Notes under the pieces: model-generated | What the model was told of the DNA's origin: nothing | Databases searched by the model: none | Seen by the model: only the letters and a program-made list of their open reading frames with translations | In this document: one piece after another, positions 7,138 through 14,613 of the stretch | How the letters are laid out: each line of letters opens with the position of its first letter | Numbering within the stretch: position 1 is the stretch's first letter | Position numbers and translations under genes: made by a program | Source: a bacterium | GTDB taxonomy: Bacteria; Actinomycetota; Acidimicrobiia; Acidimicrobiales; CATQHL01 | Direction: 5' to 3' | Assembly: GCA_026713745.1 (NCBI GenBank) | Contig: JAPONU010000231.1 | Coordinates: 1 to 14,810, forward strand | DNA: 14,810 nt

Positions 7138-9474
7138 TCATTCCGGCGATTCCTCCGGGCGATCCGGCGAGCCTTCTTTGATTGTGAACGCGTTGTCTTG
7201 AATTTCGCCTTCGATGGGTGTGTTACAGCGGATGATGTCGACCAGAGTGATGCGGTGAATCTGGTCGAGGAGCTCTACGTTGGTCCGGAAGTACGGGTCG
7301 TTCTCGTACCAGAAGCGATCGCCGTCGCGGAGACGTCGGAACTGGTCGGCGATGATGGCTTGGAGTGTCTCGCCAACAGACGCTCCCGGCAGATGATCCT
7401 CTGCGAGGGCCGCGGCCCAGAGATCCAACGTGTCGACGTCCCCGTACGCCTGCTCAAGAGCCTGCTGAACTCCGAGGTCCGAAGAGATGTCGGCAAAGCT
7501 CTCCACCGGCGACAAGCCGTACGCGCCGCGCACGGAGTTGAAATCGCCTACCCCATGGTCGCGGCCTCGCTGAATGTTGAGAGCGGCCAAGTCGAAGACA
7601 GGCCCGTTGGGTCCCCTGAGGAGCATGTTGCGAACTTCATCGATGACCAACGAGTCAATCTCTTGAGCCGGCTGAGCGGCGAGGCCGCGCAGAATCGCCG
7701 AGATGCCATGGTCCACGACAAGCGACGGGTTGAAGAAGGCTCGGGCCAGACTTGTCTGGTCCTGTTCTCCGTCGGCGCCGAGCAGGAGGAGGTTGGGGGA
7801 GAGCAAGGTGTGGCCGACTCGATAGGCTGCCGCTGAGAATTCGCTGGCAATGGTCGGGTCGACGCTCGGGTCGTAGCCGGAGTACGGGCCGATTGCGTCG
7901 GGGCCCAACAGTTGAGGCAGGAATTCGTTCGAGGTGATGGCTTGGATCTGCGCGCCGACCATCTTGCGGGATAGCTGGTAGATTTCGTCGCCGCTCAGCG
8001 TCGGGTTCTGGTCGGCGATGATGCCTGCGAGCCGGTTGTGCTCTCTGACGAACAGCGTGTGCATGGCGATGAGCCCGATCTGCTCGTTGACCCGCACATC
8101 GCCGGAGACGAACAGGTTCGTCAGTTCGCTGCCCCCCTCGTTTTCGAGTCCCTGCTCGTTGAAGGGCAGGAATCGCCCCTCGTGTGACGTCTTGAGCCTT
8201 CCTGTTGCGTCGTTGACGCGGAGCCCTTTGGCTCGGTCTTCATCTGAGCCGTATATCTGGGAGGCGTCGATGAACGCGGTAATGGCGTTGATCGGCCTCC
8301 TGGGGTTCAGCCGGCCCGAACCGGTCTGCGGGTCTGATGCAGAACGATCGAGGTGGATCACGGCCTTTCCGGTCCCGGTGGGATCGAAAACCGGGTCTCC
8401 ATGGGGAACGGAGATCGGGAACGGCTCGTCGGGGTTGTCGGGGCTCAGCGTTACGTCGTGGTCGATGAACTGGCCCCACTGCCAAGTGATGTCGCTGGCT
8501 CCTGAGGAGTTGGGCACCGACTCATCCTGGGCAACCACCAGATTGCTGATGGTGCGGGGGTTTGGCCGCGAGGTCGTCGGTGTCGACACGCCGTCGGCAT
8601 AAGAGGTTGGAGCCAACCTCAGGAGGGCCGTGCCCGCCATGCCCCAGGTGGGATGGGCAAGGTTGTTCCCCCAACCATCGATTGACCGATGCTCGAATGG
8701 GGACGGCCAGTTCCATCGGTTGGTGACAACCGTCTCGCCGTCTTCATGAGCCGCCAGACACACTATTGCCTGTCGTCGGCCGGCGGACTCCTCGTCGGTA
8801 TCGGCCTCGGGAGTGGTCGCCGGTATGGGTGTCGGGAGGGGAGCAGATATGGCAAAGGGCGTGGTGACCAGCCAAGACCCTGCCGGGACGCCCGCGGGGA
8901 AGAAACCTCTCTGGGTCCGCAGACGCTCCCCCCACGAGCCGTCGGCCTGTTCCTGCTGGAGGGTGAACTCGACCCGCCCGTCGTCGCTCAGCCGGGCCGA
9001 GAGCCGCACCAAGCCGACCGGGTCGATACGCAGCGCCGAGCTGTCCAGCCACTCTCCGCTGGTGGGATTGGCAGGGAAATGGTTCGGTTCAGTCCGCAGA
9101 CGCTCCCCCCAGGAGCCGTCCTTGCGATGTTGAAGGGCGAACTCCAACTGCCCGTCATCGAGCCGCCGGGCCGCAATCCGCACCTCGGCTTCGCTCGCCT
9201 GGGCACTCGCGGTGGAGGTGGCCAGAGCCATACCCATACTCAGGACCGCCAACGCCAGAGCAGGCGCGGCAATCACCACGAGGATCGCGTGACGGGTGCC
9301 GGAGATGTTCCGCCGTCTGAGCGCCCCAGCCGTGATCGTCGTTCGATCACCGCAGCAGGACGGCCTTGATCGAATCCCTGCACGGCGCGCACTCGCCCGT
9401 GGGAATACACGACCGTTGACTCGAAGGATATGGGAATGTGTCTGTCCAGTTCCCCGCATCCGGTCACTTTGCAC
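7138..9474 (-). CDS. Animal-type heme peroxidase, exported, with two N-terminal DGSWGERL modules
   Basis: Secreted or membrane-anchored peroxidase of the animal/peroxidase-cyclooxygenase superfamily, using H2O2 to oxidise halides or organic substrates. The 778-residue product has a hydrophobic signal or anchor at about 62-92, ending near ASA-QA. Two roughly 45-residue repeats follow, at about 105-150 and 163-209, each with DGSWGERLRT and a following FPA...W. The peroxidase domain spans about 240-750: Gln335/Asp338/distal His339/Asp340 in GQFIDHD, a calcium loop at Thr399-Phe401-Asp403-Ser405, Arg461 and Glu464, REHNRLA, proximal His555 in YRVGHT, and Asn633 in NIQRGRDHG. The myeloperoxidase Met243 position is Gln465. 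The GTG start at 9474 has GGGGAG 6 nt upstream, but leaves an unusually long cytoplasmic lead of about 60 residues. It stands alone on the minus strand. Confidence 0.93.
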   Translation of the reverse strand: MQSDRMRGTGQTHSHILRVNGRVFPRASARRAGIRSRPSCCGDRTTITAGALRRRNISGTRHAILVVIAAPALALAVLSMGMALATSTASAQASEAEVRIAARRLDDGQLEFALQHRKDGSWGERLRTEPNHFPANPTSGEWLDSSALRIDPVGLVRLSARLSDDGRVEFTLQQEQADGSWGERLRTQRGFFPAGVPAGSWLVTTPFAISAPLPTPIPATTPEADTDEESAGRRQAIVCLAAHEDGETVVTNRWNWPSPFEHRSIDGWGNNLAHPTWGMAGTALLRLAPTSYADGVSTPTTSRPNPRTISNLVVAQDESVPNSSGASDITWQWGQFIDHDVTLSPDNPDEPFPISVPHGDPVFDPTGTGKAVIHLDRSASDPQTGSGRLNPRRPINAITAFIDASQIYGSDEDRAKGLRVNDATGRLKTSHEGRFLPFNEQGLENEGGSELTNLFVSGDVRVNEQIGLIAMHTLFVREHNRLAGIIADQNPTLSGDEIYQLSRKMVGAQIQAITSNEFLPQLLGPDAIGPYSGYDPSVDPTIASEFSAAAYRVGHTLLSPNLLLLGADGEQDQTSLARAFFNPSLVVDHGISAILRGLAAQPAQEIDSLVIDEVRNMLLRGPNGPVFDLAALNIQRGRDHGVGDFNSVRGAYGLSPVESFADISSDLGVQQALEQAYGDVDTLDLWAAALAEDHLPGASVGETLQAIIADQFRRLRDGDRFWYENDPYFRTNVELLDQIHRITLVDIIRCNTPIEGEIQDNAFTIKEGSPDRPEESPE

Positions 9475-9480
9475 GCGATT

Positions 9481-9486
9481 CTCCCC
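9481..9486 (-). promoter_or_regulatory. Ribosome binding site for the GTG start of the heme peroxidase
   Basis: The minus strand reads GGGGAG, then AATCGC, then GTG at 9474. This supports the distal GTG over the internal ATG five codons later, which has no Shine-Dalgarno site. Confidence 0.6.
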
Positions 9487-9579
9487 GTTCGATCAGTAGC
9501 GGATCCCCGATATTCCGTCTTCTGGCATTCGGCGACCGAGCGATCTTAGTCATACCCTCGCCCGCTATGTCCTAAAGCG

Positions 9580-9999
9580 CTATGCAGGCGAGTTGGTCGG
9601 GGGCGGACCGCGGCGCAGGGAGCGGATCATCAATCCGCACTCGACATGTCCCCGCAGGTGGGCCATGTCGGCGGGGCGCGCCGGTACCGCGGACGCCAGA
9701 GCGCACACATCGGCAGCGGCATCGAGTTGCCGGAGGTCGTAGCCGGCCACGCCGGCGAGGTCGTCCTCGAGTTCCTGCGCGGCGGCGAGATGGGTGGCAT
9801 CGAGCGAACGCAGGCGGCGGAGCGGCAACCTGCCCGCCCGGTCGAGGACAGCGGGTCGGAGCCGCACCGAGGCGACGGCGCCGAGGAGTTCCTCGCAGCG
9901 TCGCCTGAGGGCGGCCGGCTCATCGAGGACGGCCCGCCGGGCCTCGGTCCGCAGCAGATCCGACGAAACCGAGCGGCGACCGGCGAGCCACACCCGCAA
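9580..9999 (-). pseudogene. Damaged PIN-domain (VapC-type) toxin gene
   Basis: The ORF matches the middle and C-terminal part of VapC-type PIN ribonucleases: a conserved Glu in LLRTEARRA (Glu19), SLDATHLAAAQEL (Asp67) and AGYDLRQLDAA (Asp88). The N-terminal block with the first catalytic Asp, usually YLDTSALV, is missing. The only start is TTG 9999 with a poor Shine-Dalgarno site. The frame is open upstream to a TAG at 10066-10068 and encodes LLVADERSEAL, typical of the PIN N-terminal region, but with no ATG, GTG or TTG. From about residue 106 the tail is antisense to an SDR-like fragment (9645-9683), where a VapC would normally end. No VapB antitoxin is adjacent. I judge it a broken orphan toxin; expression from a non-standard start cannot be excluded. 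Confidence 0.55.
9625..9683 (+). pseudogene. Internal SDR gene fragment
   Basis: Bases 9645-9683 match 6431-6469 of the intact SDR at 5952-6767 at 35 of 39 positions, without gaps. They would encode MSPQVGHVGGARR against MSSQMGHVGGARR, the segment just before the SDR catalytic Tyr. Two of the four differences are silent third-position changes. The preceding ATCATCAA (SDR 'II' codons) also recurs at 9626-9634, separated by an extra 10 nt. The fragment overlaps the 3' part of the PIN ORF in antisense. Confidence 0.5.
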
Positions 10000-10043
10000 T
10001 GCCTCGGAGCGTTCGTCGGCGACCAGCAGATCCAGGACGTGCT

Positions 10044-10098
10044 GTCTATCAGAGTCTATATGTGTCTAAAGAGATCTTCTAGATATCGATAGACTCTG
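10044..10098. promoter_or_regulatory. Phased GTCTA repeats and 10-bp inverted repeat between PIN and ATPase genes
   Basis: GTCTAT at 10044-10049, GTCTAT at 10054-10059 and GTCTAA at 10064-10069 are spaced exactly 10 bp apart, one helical turn. CAGAGTCTAT at 10050-10059 is the exact reverse complement of ATAGACTCTG at 10089-10098. The block is an AT-rich island in GC-rich DNA and ends 5 nt before the ATPase ATG at 10104. TAGATA at 10080-10085 could be a -10 box for a nearly leaderless ATPase transcript (inference). It looks like an operator for a sequence-specific regulator, possibly autoregulation. Confidence 0.55.
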
Positions 10099-10103
10099 CT
10101 GGG

Positions 10104-11282
10104 ATGGACCCCGTCCGGAACCCGTACTCTCCCGGTGCCGGCCAGCGGCCGCCCGAGTTGGCCGGCCGCGAATCCGAGTTGGCCGCCTTCGAGGTGGCAC
10201 TTGATCGCTTGGCAGCGGGCCAGGCTGAGCGCGGTCTTCTCCTGACGGGGCTGCGGGGCGTCGGCAAGACCGTCCTACTGGAGGAAATCCGCTCGATGGC
10301 CGATCAGCGCGGCTGGGTGTCGGCGTTCGTCGAAGCCGATTCGGACCGGCCGTTCCGTCTTCTGGCAAGCAGGGCACTGACCGGCTCACTCCGCGCCACA
10401 TCGCTGCGGCACCGATCCTCGGCACGTCTTCGAAGCGCCCTTCGAGTGTTCAAGTCGTTCTCCTTGCAGGCGTCACCCGACGGCTCAATCGCCGTAGGCA
10501 TCGACGTCGACCCGCTGGACGGCCGAGCCGACTCGGGCGACCTCGAACTGGATCTCGCCGAACTGCTGGTCGACCTGGGAGAAGCAGCCGCCGGGTTCGG
10601 CGCCGGGGTGCTGCTGCTCGTCGATGAGCTTCAGGAGCTTCCCCGATCCGACGTCGCGGCGTTGGCCGGGGCGGCCCACCGCACCAACCGTCTCCGGCTC
10701 CCCGTGGCCGTCTGCGGTGCCGGCCTGCCGAACCTACTCACCGTGCTCACCGGGGCCAAGACGTACGCGGAGAGGCTGTTCGCCTACCACCGAATCGAAG
10801 CGTTGGCCGAGCCGGAGGCCGCCGACGCTCTCCGGCTCCCTACCGAGGCTCTGGGCGTGACCTGGCAACCCGACGCGCTCGGTTACGCAATCGGGGCCGC
10901 CAAGGGCTACCCGTACTTCCTGCAGGTCTTCGGGAAACGGATCTGGGACGGTGCCCCGGGCCCCACCTCGATCTCCGCCTACGACGCCCGCGCGGGTGTC
11001 GGGGAGGCGCAGATCGAACTGCGGCACAGCTTCTACGGCCCGCGGTGGGAACGAGCCGCCCCCGCCCAGAAGGCCTACCTCGCCGCAATGGCCGCCGAGG
11101 TGACCGCCGACGGCACGGCCCCCAGCGGGCGCGTCGCCGCCCGGATCGGCAAGCCGCACAAGGACCTGAGCGCCAACCGCGACCAACTGATCCGCCGCGG
11201 CCTCATCTACGCGCCCGCCCGCGGCCTCGTGGCATTCACCATTCCCGGCATGGCCGCATTCATCAAAGACACGACGAGTTGA
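10104..11282 (+). CDS. AAA/STAND-like ATP-binding protein with C-terminal winged helix
   Basis: P-loop ATPase of 392 residues of a type common in Actinobacteria, beginning NPYSPGAGQRPPELAGRE. Walker A is GLRGVGKT at 49-56. Walker B is LLLVDELQE at about 171-178 (Asp174-Glu175). A sensor-like stretch AVCGAGLPNL lies at about 202-211. The C-terminal part, about 320-390, looks like a winged-helix domain (PSGRVAARIGKPHKDLSANRDQ, then RRGLIYAPARG). The domain order resembles archaeal Orc1/Cdc6-like and transcription-regulator ATPases. The cellular role of the family is not established. It is transcribed divergently from the damaged PIN gene, with repeat-rich DNA between. The ATG at 10104 has almost no Shine-Dalgarno site, consistent with a leaderless mRNA. 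All ATPase motifs are intact, so the protein is probably functional. Confidence 0.85.
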   Translation: MDPVRNPYSPGAGQRPPELAGRESELAAFEVALDRLAAGQAERGLLLTGLRGVGKTVLLEEIRSMADQRGWVSAFVEADSDRPFRLLASRALTGSLRATSLRHRSSARLRSALRVFKSFSLQASPDGSIAVGIDVDPLDGRADSGDLELDLAELLVDLGEAAAGFGAGVLLLVDELQELPRSDVAALAGAAHRTNRLRLPVAVCGAGLPNLLTVLTGAKTYAERLFAYHRIEALAEPEAADALRLPTEALGVTWQPDALGYAIGAAKGYPYFLQVFGKRIWDGAPGPTSISAYDARAGVGEAQIELRHSFYGPRWERAAPAQKAYLAAMAAEVTADGTAPSGRVAARIGKPHKDLSANRDQLIRRGLIYAPARGLVAFTIPGMAAFIKDTTS

Positions 11283-11525
11283 CCCGGCGCATTGCCGCCG
11301 GCGACCCGGCCAGGCCTCGATGACCTCACCAAGACTCGCCAGGACACCTGGACGGCTCGACGGCCGGATGCGGTCGGGCAGCCCGGCGAACGGTCCGGAC
11401 GCCGAGACCGACAAGACAGAAAGGGCCCCGACCGCGAGTCAAGGCCGTCGGTCCGCGGCGACTCACCCCAGGGGGCACAGGCAAACATGGCGACCCGTGA
11501 CGGGCACTGCGGCCTCGGGGCGACT

Positions 11526-12260
11526 TCAACCGATCGTGCGGCCCCCGTCGACGGGCAGGGCCTGACCGGTGATGAAGGAGGCGTCGTCGCCGGCCAGGTA
11601 GGCGATGGCGGCGGCGATCTCGGTCGGGCGCGCCATCCGCTCGATGAGGTATCCCTCGATGGTGCGCTTCAGCCGCGCCTCCGGATCGTCGGAGGCGGCG
11701 ATAACCGCCGCGATCATCGGGGTGTCCACCGAGCCGGGGCAGACGGCGTTGACCCTGATGCCGTCGGTGGCGTGGTCCTTGGCCAGCGACTGCGTGAGAG
11801 CGATGACACCGCCCTTGGAGGTGGCGTAGGACACCATGCCCACGAGGCCGCGCAGGCCGGCGAAGGAGCTGAGGTTCACGATGGCTCCGCCGCCGCTGCG
11901 GCGCATGTGCGGGACGGCGGCCCGGCAGCCCAGGAACACGCCGGTGAGGTTCACGCCCAGGACGCGGTGCCACTGCTCGAGGCTGGTGTCCTCGGCGGTC
12001 CCGATTCCCAGGATGCCGGCGCTGTTGACGAGCACGTCGAGGCGCCCGGAGGTCTCGACCACCGTGTCCAGAGCGGCCGTCCAGTGCTCCTCGACGGTGA
12101 CGTCCACCTCCACCGACGGGTAGCCGGCCGGCGGCGCGAGCCCGGGCAGCACCGCGGCCCACACTGTGGCACCCTCAGCGGCCAGGCGCTCCACCGTGGC
12201 GCCGCCGATGCCGCCCTCGGCGCCGCTGACGAGCACCACCTTGCCCTCGAACCTGCGCAT
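11526..12260 (-). CDS. SDR family oxidoreductase (FabG-like)
   Basis: Classical 244-residue SDR that reduces or oxidises a ketone/secondary alcohol with NAD(P). Motifs: SGAEGGIG at 12-19 (cofactor loop with Ser for the usual Thr), NSAG at 79-82 (NNAG variant), Asn104, Ser132, Tyr145 and Lys149, then VNAVCPGSVDTPM and a terminal PVDGGRTIG. The ATG at 12260 is preceded by AAGGAGG at 12266-12272. It follows the SDR at 12502-13269 on the same strand after 241 nt that hold a hairpin and a duplicated fragment, so separate transcription is possible. It converges with the ATPase gene; the 243 nt between them show no clear terminator or gene. Its 3' end is the source type of the relic at 6830-6871. 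Confidence 0.9.
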   Translation of the reverse strand: MRRFEGKVVLVSGAEGGIGGATVERLAAEGATVWAAVLPGLAPPAGYPSVEVDVTVEEHWTAALDTVVETSGRLDVLVNSAGILGIGTAEDTSLEQWHRVLGVNLTGVFLGCRAAVPHMRRSGGGAIVNLSSFAGLRGLVGMVSYATSKGGVIALTQSLAKDHATDGIRVNAVCPGSVDTPMIAAVIAASDDPEARLKRTIEGYLIERMARPTEIAAAIAYLAGDDASFITGQALPVDGGRTIG

Positions 12261-12324
12261 CGTCGCCTCCTTGGAGTGTGCTGGATAGTCGGTTGAAATC
12301 GCGACCGCAGTCGCCGAATGCTGG

Positions 12325-12344
12325 ATTCCGGCCTCCGCCGGAAT
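12325..12344. repeat. REP-like hairpin (ATTCCGGC-CTCC-GCCGGAAT)
   Basis: A perfect 8-bp stem with a 4-nt loop, followed by GACG, lies between the two minus-strand SDR genes. Its core GCCGGA/TCCGGC and pyrimidine loop match the element at 4508-4525. Palindromes of the form GGATTCC...GGAATGACG are common dispersed intergenic elements in bacteria (family knowledge). It could also end or protect the upstream SDR transcript, but no U-run follows. Confidence 0.65.
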
Positions 12345-12425
12345 GACGAACGAGGTCAGCCGGGGCGAGAACCGGCGAACGCCCGGCCAACGCTACGAGC
12401 CACGCACCGCAGTTTCCGGACGCCG

Positions 12426-12521
12426 GGCTCAGTGCAGGGCGATGCCGCGTGGGGCGGGGCGGCCGGCTGGTGGAATCAACTCGCGATTCCCGATGCCCGG
12501 CTCAGTGCAGGGCGATGCCGC
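12426..12521. repeat. 23-bp direct duplication of an SDR 3' end
   Basis: The 23 bases at 12499-12521 span the last codons (GIALH) and TGA stop of the SDR at 12502-13269. The same 23 bases recur exactly at 12426-12448, 73 bp further downstream. Flanking bases are partly similar as well (TTCC then CG..GCC). The outer copy lies outside any gene and would encode another GIALH-stop. A smaller inverted repeat, GGAATC/GATTCC at 12472-12477 and 12485-12490, lies between the copies. Confidence 0.75.
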
Positions 12522-13269
12522 CGGTGACGTCGAACTCGGCTCCGGTGGCGTAGCTGCTGGCGTCGCTGAGCAACCAGGCGATTATCTCGGCCACCTCGGT
12601 GGGCTCGCCGAGGCGCCCCAGGGGGATCATCTCGCGCTCGGCCTTGGCGATCAGCGCCGGGTCGGTCTGCTCGGTGAGCATGCGGGTGCGCATGGCGCCG
12701 GGGCAGACCGTGTTGACGAGGATCCCGTCGGCCGCCCCGAAGTTGGCGAACATCTTGGTCATCACCGCAACCGCGCCCTTGGTGGTCTCGTACAGCAGCG
12801 AGGTGGTGGTGAAGCCGCCCTCGTAGACCCCGGTGGAGGTGACGTTCACGACCCGACCCCAGCCCCGGGTGGCCATGTCGGCCGTGGCGGCACGCATCAG
12901 CAGCAGCGGCGCCCGGGCGTTGATGTGGTACACGAAGTCGAACCGCTCCGGGGTGATCTCCTCCAGCGGCGTGCGGAACAGCACAGCGGCGGCGTTCACC
13001 AGGGCGTCCACCCTCCCGAAGTGTGCCAGCGCCTGCGGCACCACCGTCTCGGTCTGCTCGGCGTCGCCGAGGTCCACGACGATGCCGTGCGCCTCGGCGC
13101 CAAGCGCTCGCACATCGCTGAGCGTCTCCTCCAAGGCGTCGGTGCGGTTGTCCACCAGGGCGAGCCGGTAGCCGCCGCGCTCGGCAATGATCCGGGCCGC
13201 GGCGCCTGCCAGCCCGCCGCCCGCCCCGGTCAGGAGCGCCACCCGCTCGGGTGCAGTCGAGTTGCTCAT
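12502..13269 (-). CDS. SDR family oxidoreductase with atypical motifs
   Basis: Short-chain dehydrogenase/reductase of 255 residues. The cofactor loop is TGAGGGLAG at 14-22, where the usual third Gly is Ala. The NNAG motif is replaced by NAAA at 92-95. Asn117, Ser145, Tyr160 and Lys164 form the expected tetrad, with a Ser-to-Tyr spacing of 15 rather than 13. The end reads FDVTGGIALH. The frame is open 40 codons further upstream to 13389, but that stretch is low-complexity and overlaps the 3' end of the preceding gene. The ATG at 13269 has AAGGAGA at 13275-13281. It follows the cysteine-motif gene by 97 nt on the same strand and is likely in its operon. Family certain, substrate unknown. Confidence 0.88.
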   Translation of the reverse strand: MSNSTAPERVALLTGAGGGLAGAAARIIAERGGYRLALVDNRTDALEETLSDVRALGAEAHGIVVDLGDAEQTETVVPQALAHFGRVDALVNAAAVLFRTPLEEITPERFDFVYHINARAPLLLMRAATADMATRGWGRVVNVTSTGVYEGGFTTTSLLYETTKGAVAVMTKMFANFGAADGILVNTVCPGAMRTRMLTEQTDPALIAKAEREMIPLGRLGEPTEVAEIIAWLLSDASSYATGAEFDVTGGIALH

Positions 13270-13274
13270 GGATG

Positions 13275-13281
13275 TCTCCTT
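13275..13281 (-). promoter_or_regulatory. Ribosome binding site setting the start of the SDR at 13269
   Basis: AAGGAGA on the minus strand lies 5 nt before the ATG at 13269. It rejects the longer 295-residue reading that begins at 13389. Confidence 0.75.
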
Positions 13282-13366
13282 CTCGCCACCTCGGCGGCGT
13301 CGCTCGATAGATGATTTCGATCCGTCGCTGGGAACTCCGCTCGGACCGGCCGCGGCGACCCGTCGA

Positions 13367-14512
13367 TCAGTCCGATGCTTCTCCGGCATCCTCGAGGCCC
13401 GGGATGACGTCGGGCTTCTGGCGCCCCACGTCGGTGTAGTAGCGCTCGGGCACCTTGGCCGGGTCCTTGTAGACGTGCCAGGTGCACTTGGCTGTGCCGT
13501 CGTTGGGATAGGTGGGCGGCTCGGTGACCCTCACGGGATAGCCGAAGTGGTCGATGGGCATCAACTGCATGACCATGCAGCAGTTCACGCAGTAGTAGCA
13601 GACCCCCTTGGTGTTCCAGGCGAAGTCGTACTCCTCGTCGAAAACGCCGAACTCGAAGGGCGACTCCATGCGCGGCGGCGAGCCCTCCACGGCGTCCACC
13701 AGCATCGAGCGGCCGCCGCTGCCGCACGGGTCGAAGCGCCACGTGTAGCGGTCCTCGTCCTCGCTGAACTCCATGTTGCCGTCCCGCTCGGGGCCCACGA
13801 GGTGGCCGCGCATCGCCTCCATGGCCAGGTAGACGTTGGTCCACAGCGACTCCGACCAGGGGTTGTTCTTGATGTCGAACTTCTCGTAGCGCGACTCGAA
13901 CAGCGGCCCGATGATGGCGCTCCAGAAGTCTCCGACCGCCTCCTCGCCCCAGTAGGCAACCGCCTCGTTCAACAGGCCGTAGAGGTGGTCCACGTCGCGG
14001 TCCTGGACCTGCCGCCAGACCTCCTTCAATTCGGCCAGAGACTCCAGGGCCTCGTCGCGATCCTGCGCGCCGACGGCCACCAGGCAGCGCCGCATCTCGG
14101 CTCCGAACTCCTCCCAGCGCACGCTCGACACGAACGGGCGCCCGTCCGGCAGGCGGATCAGATCCAGCAGCCGCCGGTTCAGCTCCAGCAGTTGCACCCT
14201 GCCGACGCCCCGCTCGGCCAGGAAGCCGATGGCGTCGGGAATGAGCCCCTGGAAGAAGCCGTGAATGACGGCGGCCTCGTCGTAGAAGAAGTCCACGTAC
14301 TCGGCGGCCTCCGCCCACTGCCCGGCCTCGATGGCTTCGACGGCCCGGGTGTAGGTGGCGACAGCGTGGGACTGCCAGGTGTCATCCGCGCGGACCCGGC
14401 GGCCCAGCGTCTCGGAGTACTGCAGCACTCCAGTCCCCGAGATCTGCGGCTCGGGCATCTGGCGTGCCTCCGTCAGCAGTTCGTTGATCCAGCCGGATGC
14501 GTCCCTGACCAT
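13367..14512 (-). CDS. Conserved-looking protein of unknown function with C-terminal cysteine cluster
   Basis: I do not recognise a named family. The 381-residue product has no signal peptide or membrane segment and is therefore likely cytoplasmic. The N-terminal two-thirds is helical and acidic (for example EYVDFFYDEAAVIHGFFQGL near 71-90). The C-terminal third carries DPCGSGGRS (Cys263), then CYYCVNCC (Cys305, Cys308, Cys311, Cys312), PIDHFGYPVRV (His322) and AKCTWHVYKDP (Cys343). The CxxCxxCC cluster with Cys263, His322 and Cys343 suggests a metal or redox site (inference). The ATG at 14512 has GAGGGGG upstream. It lies between a dihydrodipicolinate-reductase-like gene (101 nt upstream) and an SDR (97 nt downstream) on one strand, suggesting a shared catabolic or redox operon. 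Coding status is secure; function is unknown. Confidence 0.8.
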   Translation of the reverse strand: MVRDASGWINELLTEARQMPEPQISGTGVLQYSETLGRRVRADDTWQSHAVATYTRAVEAIEAGQWAEAAEYVDFFYDEAAVIHGFFQGLIPDAIGFLAERGVGRVQLLELNRRLLDLIRLPDGRPFVSSVRWEEFGAEMRRCLVAVGAQDRDEALESLAELKEVWRQVQDRDVDHLYGLLNEAVAYWGEEAVGDFWSAIIGPLFESRYEKFDIKNNPWSESLWTNVYLAMEAMRGHLVGPERDGNMEFSEDEDRYTWRFDPCGSGGRSMLVDAVEGSPPRMESPFEFGVFDEEYDFAWNTKGVCYYCVNCCMVMQLMPIDHFGYPVRVTEPPTYPNDGTAKCTWHVYKDPAKVPERYYTDVGRQKPDVIPGLEDAGEASD

Positions 14513-14613
14513 GGTCGTCCCCCTCGGTGCGTTGCCACCATTCTTAGTCGATCATGGATTCCGGCGGCCCGCCGACGGACCGTTCGGCGTCCTCAGCGCC
14601 GCCGGTGAGACGG

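Noticed and set aside
9563..9584. CGCTATG direct repeat (9563-9569 and 9578-9584) as a regulatory site
   Set aside because: Seven bases repeated twice is too little to support a site without comparison data.
11463..11478. Possible relic of the DapB-like gene 3' end (TCA then CCCCAGGGGGC, as at 14614-14628)
   Set aside because: The shared stretch is short, near-palindromic and needs a one-base gap, so chance similarity is likely.
12343..14608. Plus-strand frames opposite the SDR and cysteine-motif genes
   Set aside because: Antisense to coding genes with clear motifs and Shine-Dalgarno sites; His/Val/Gly-rich artefact composition.
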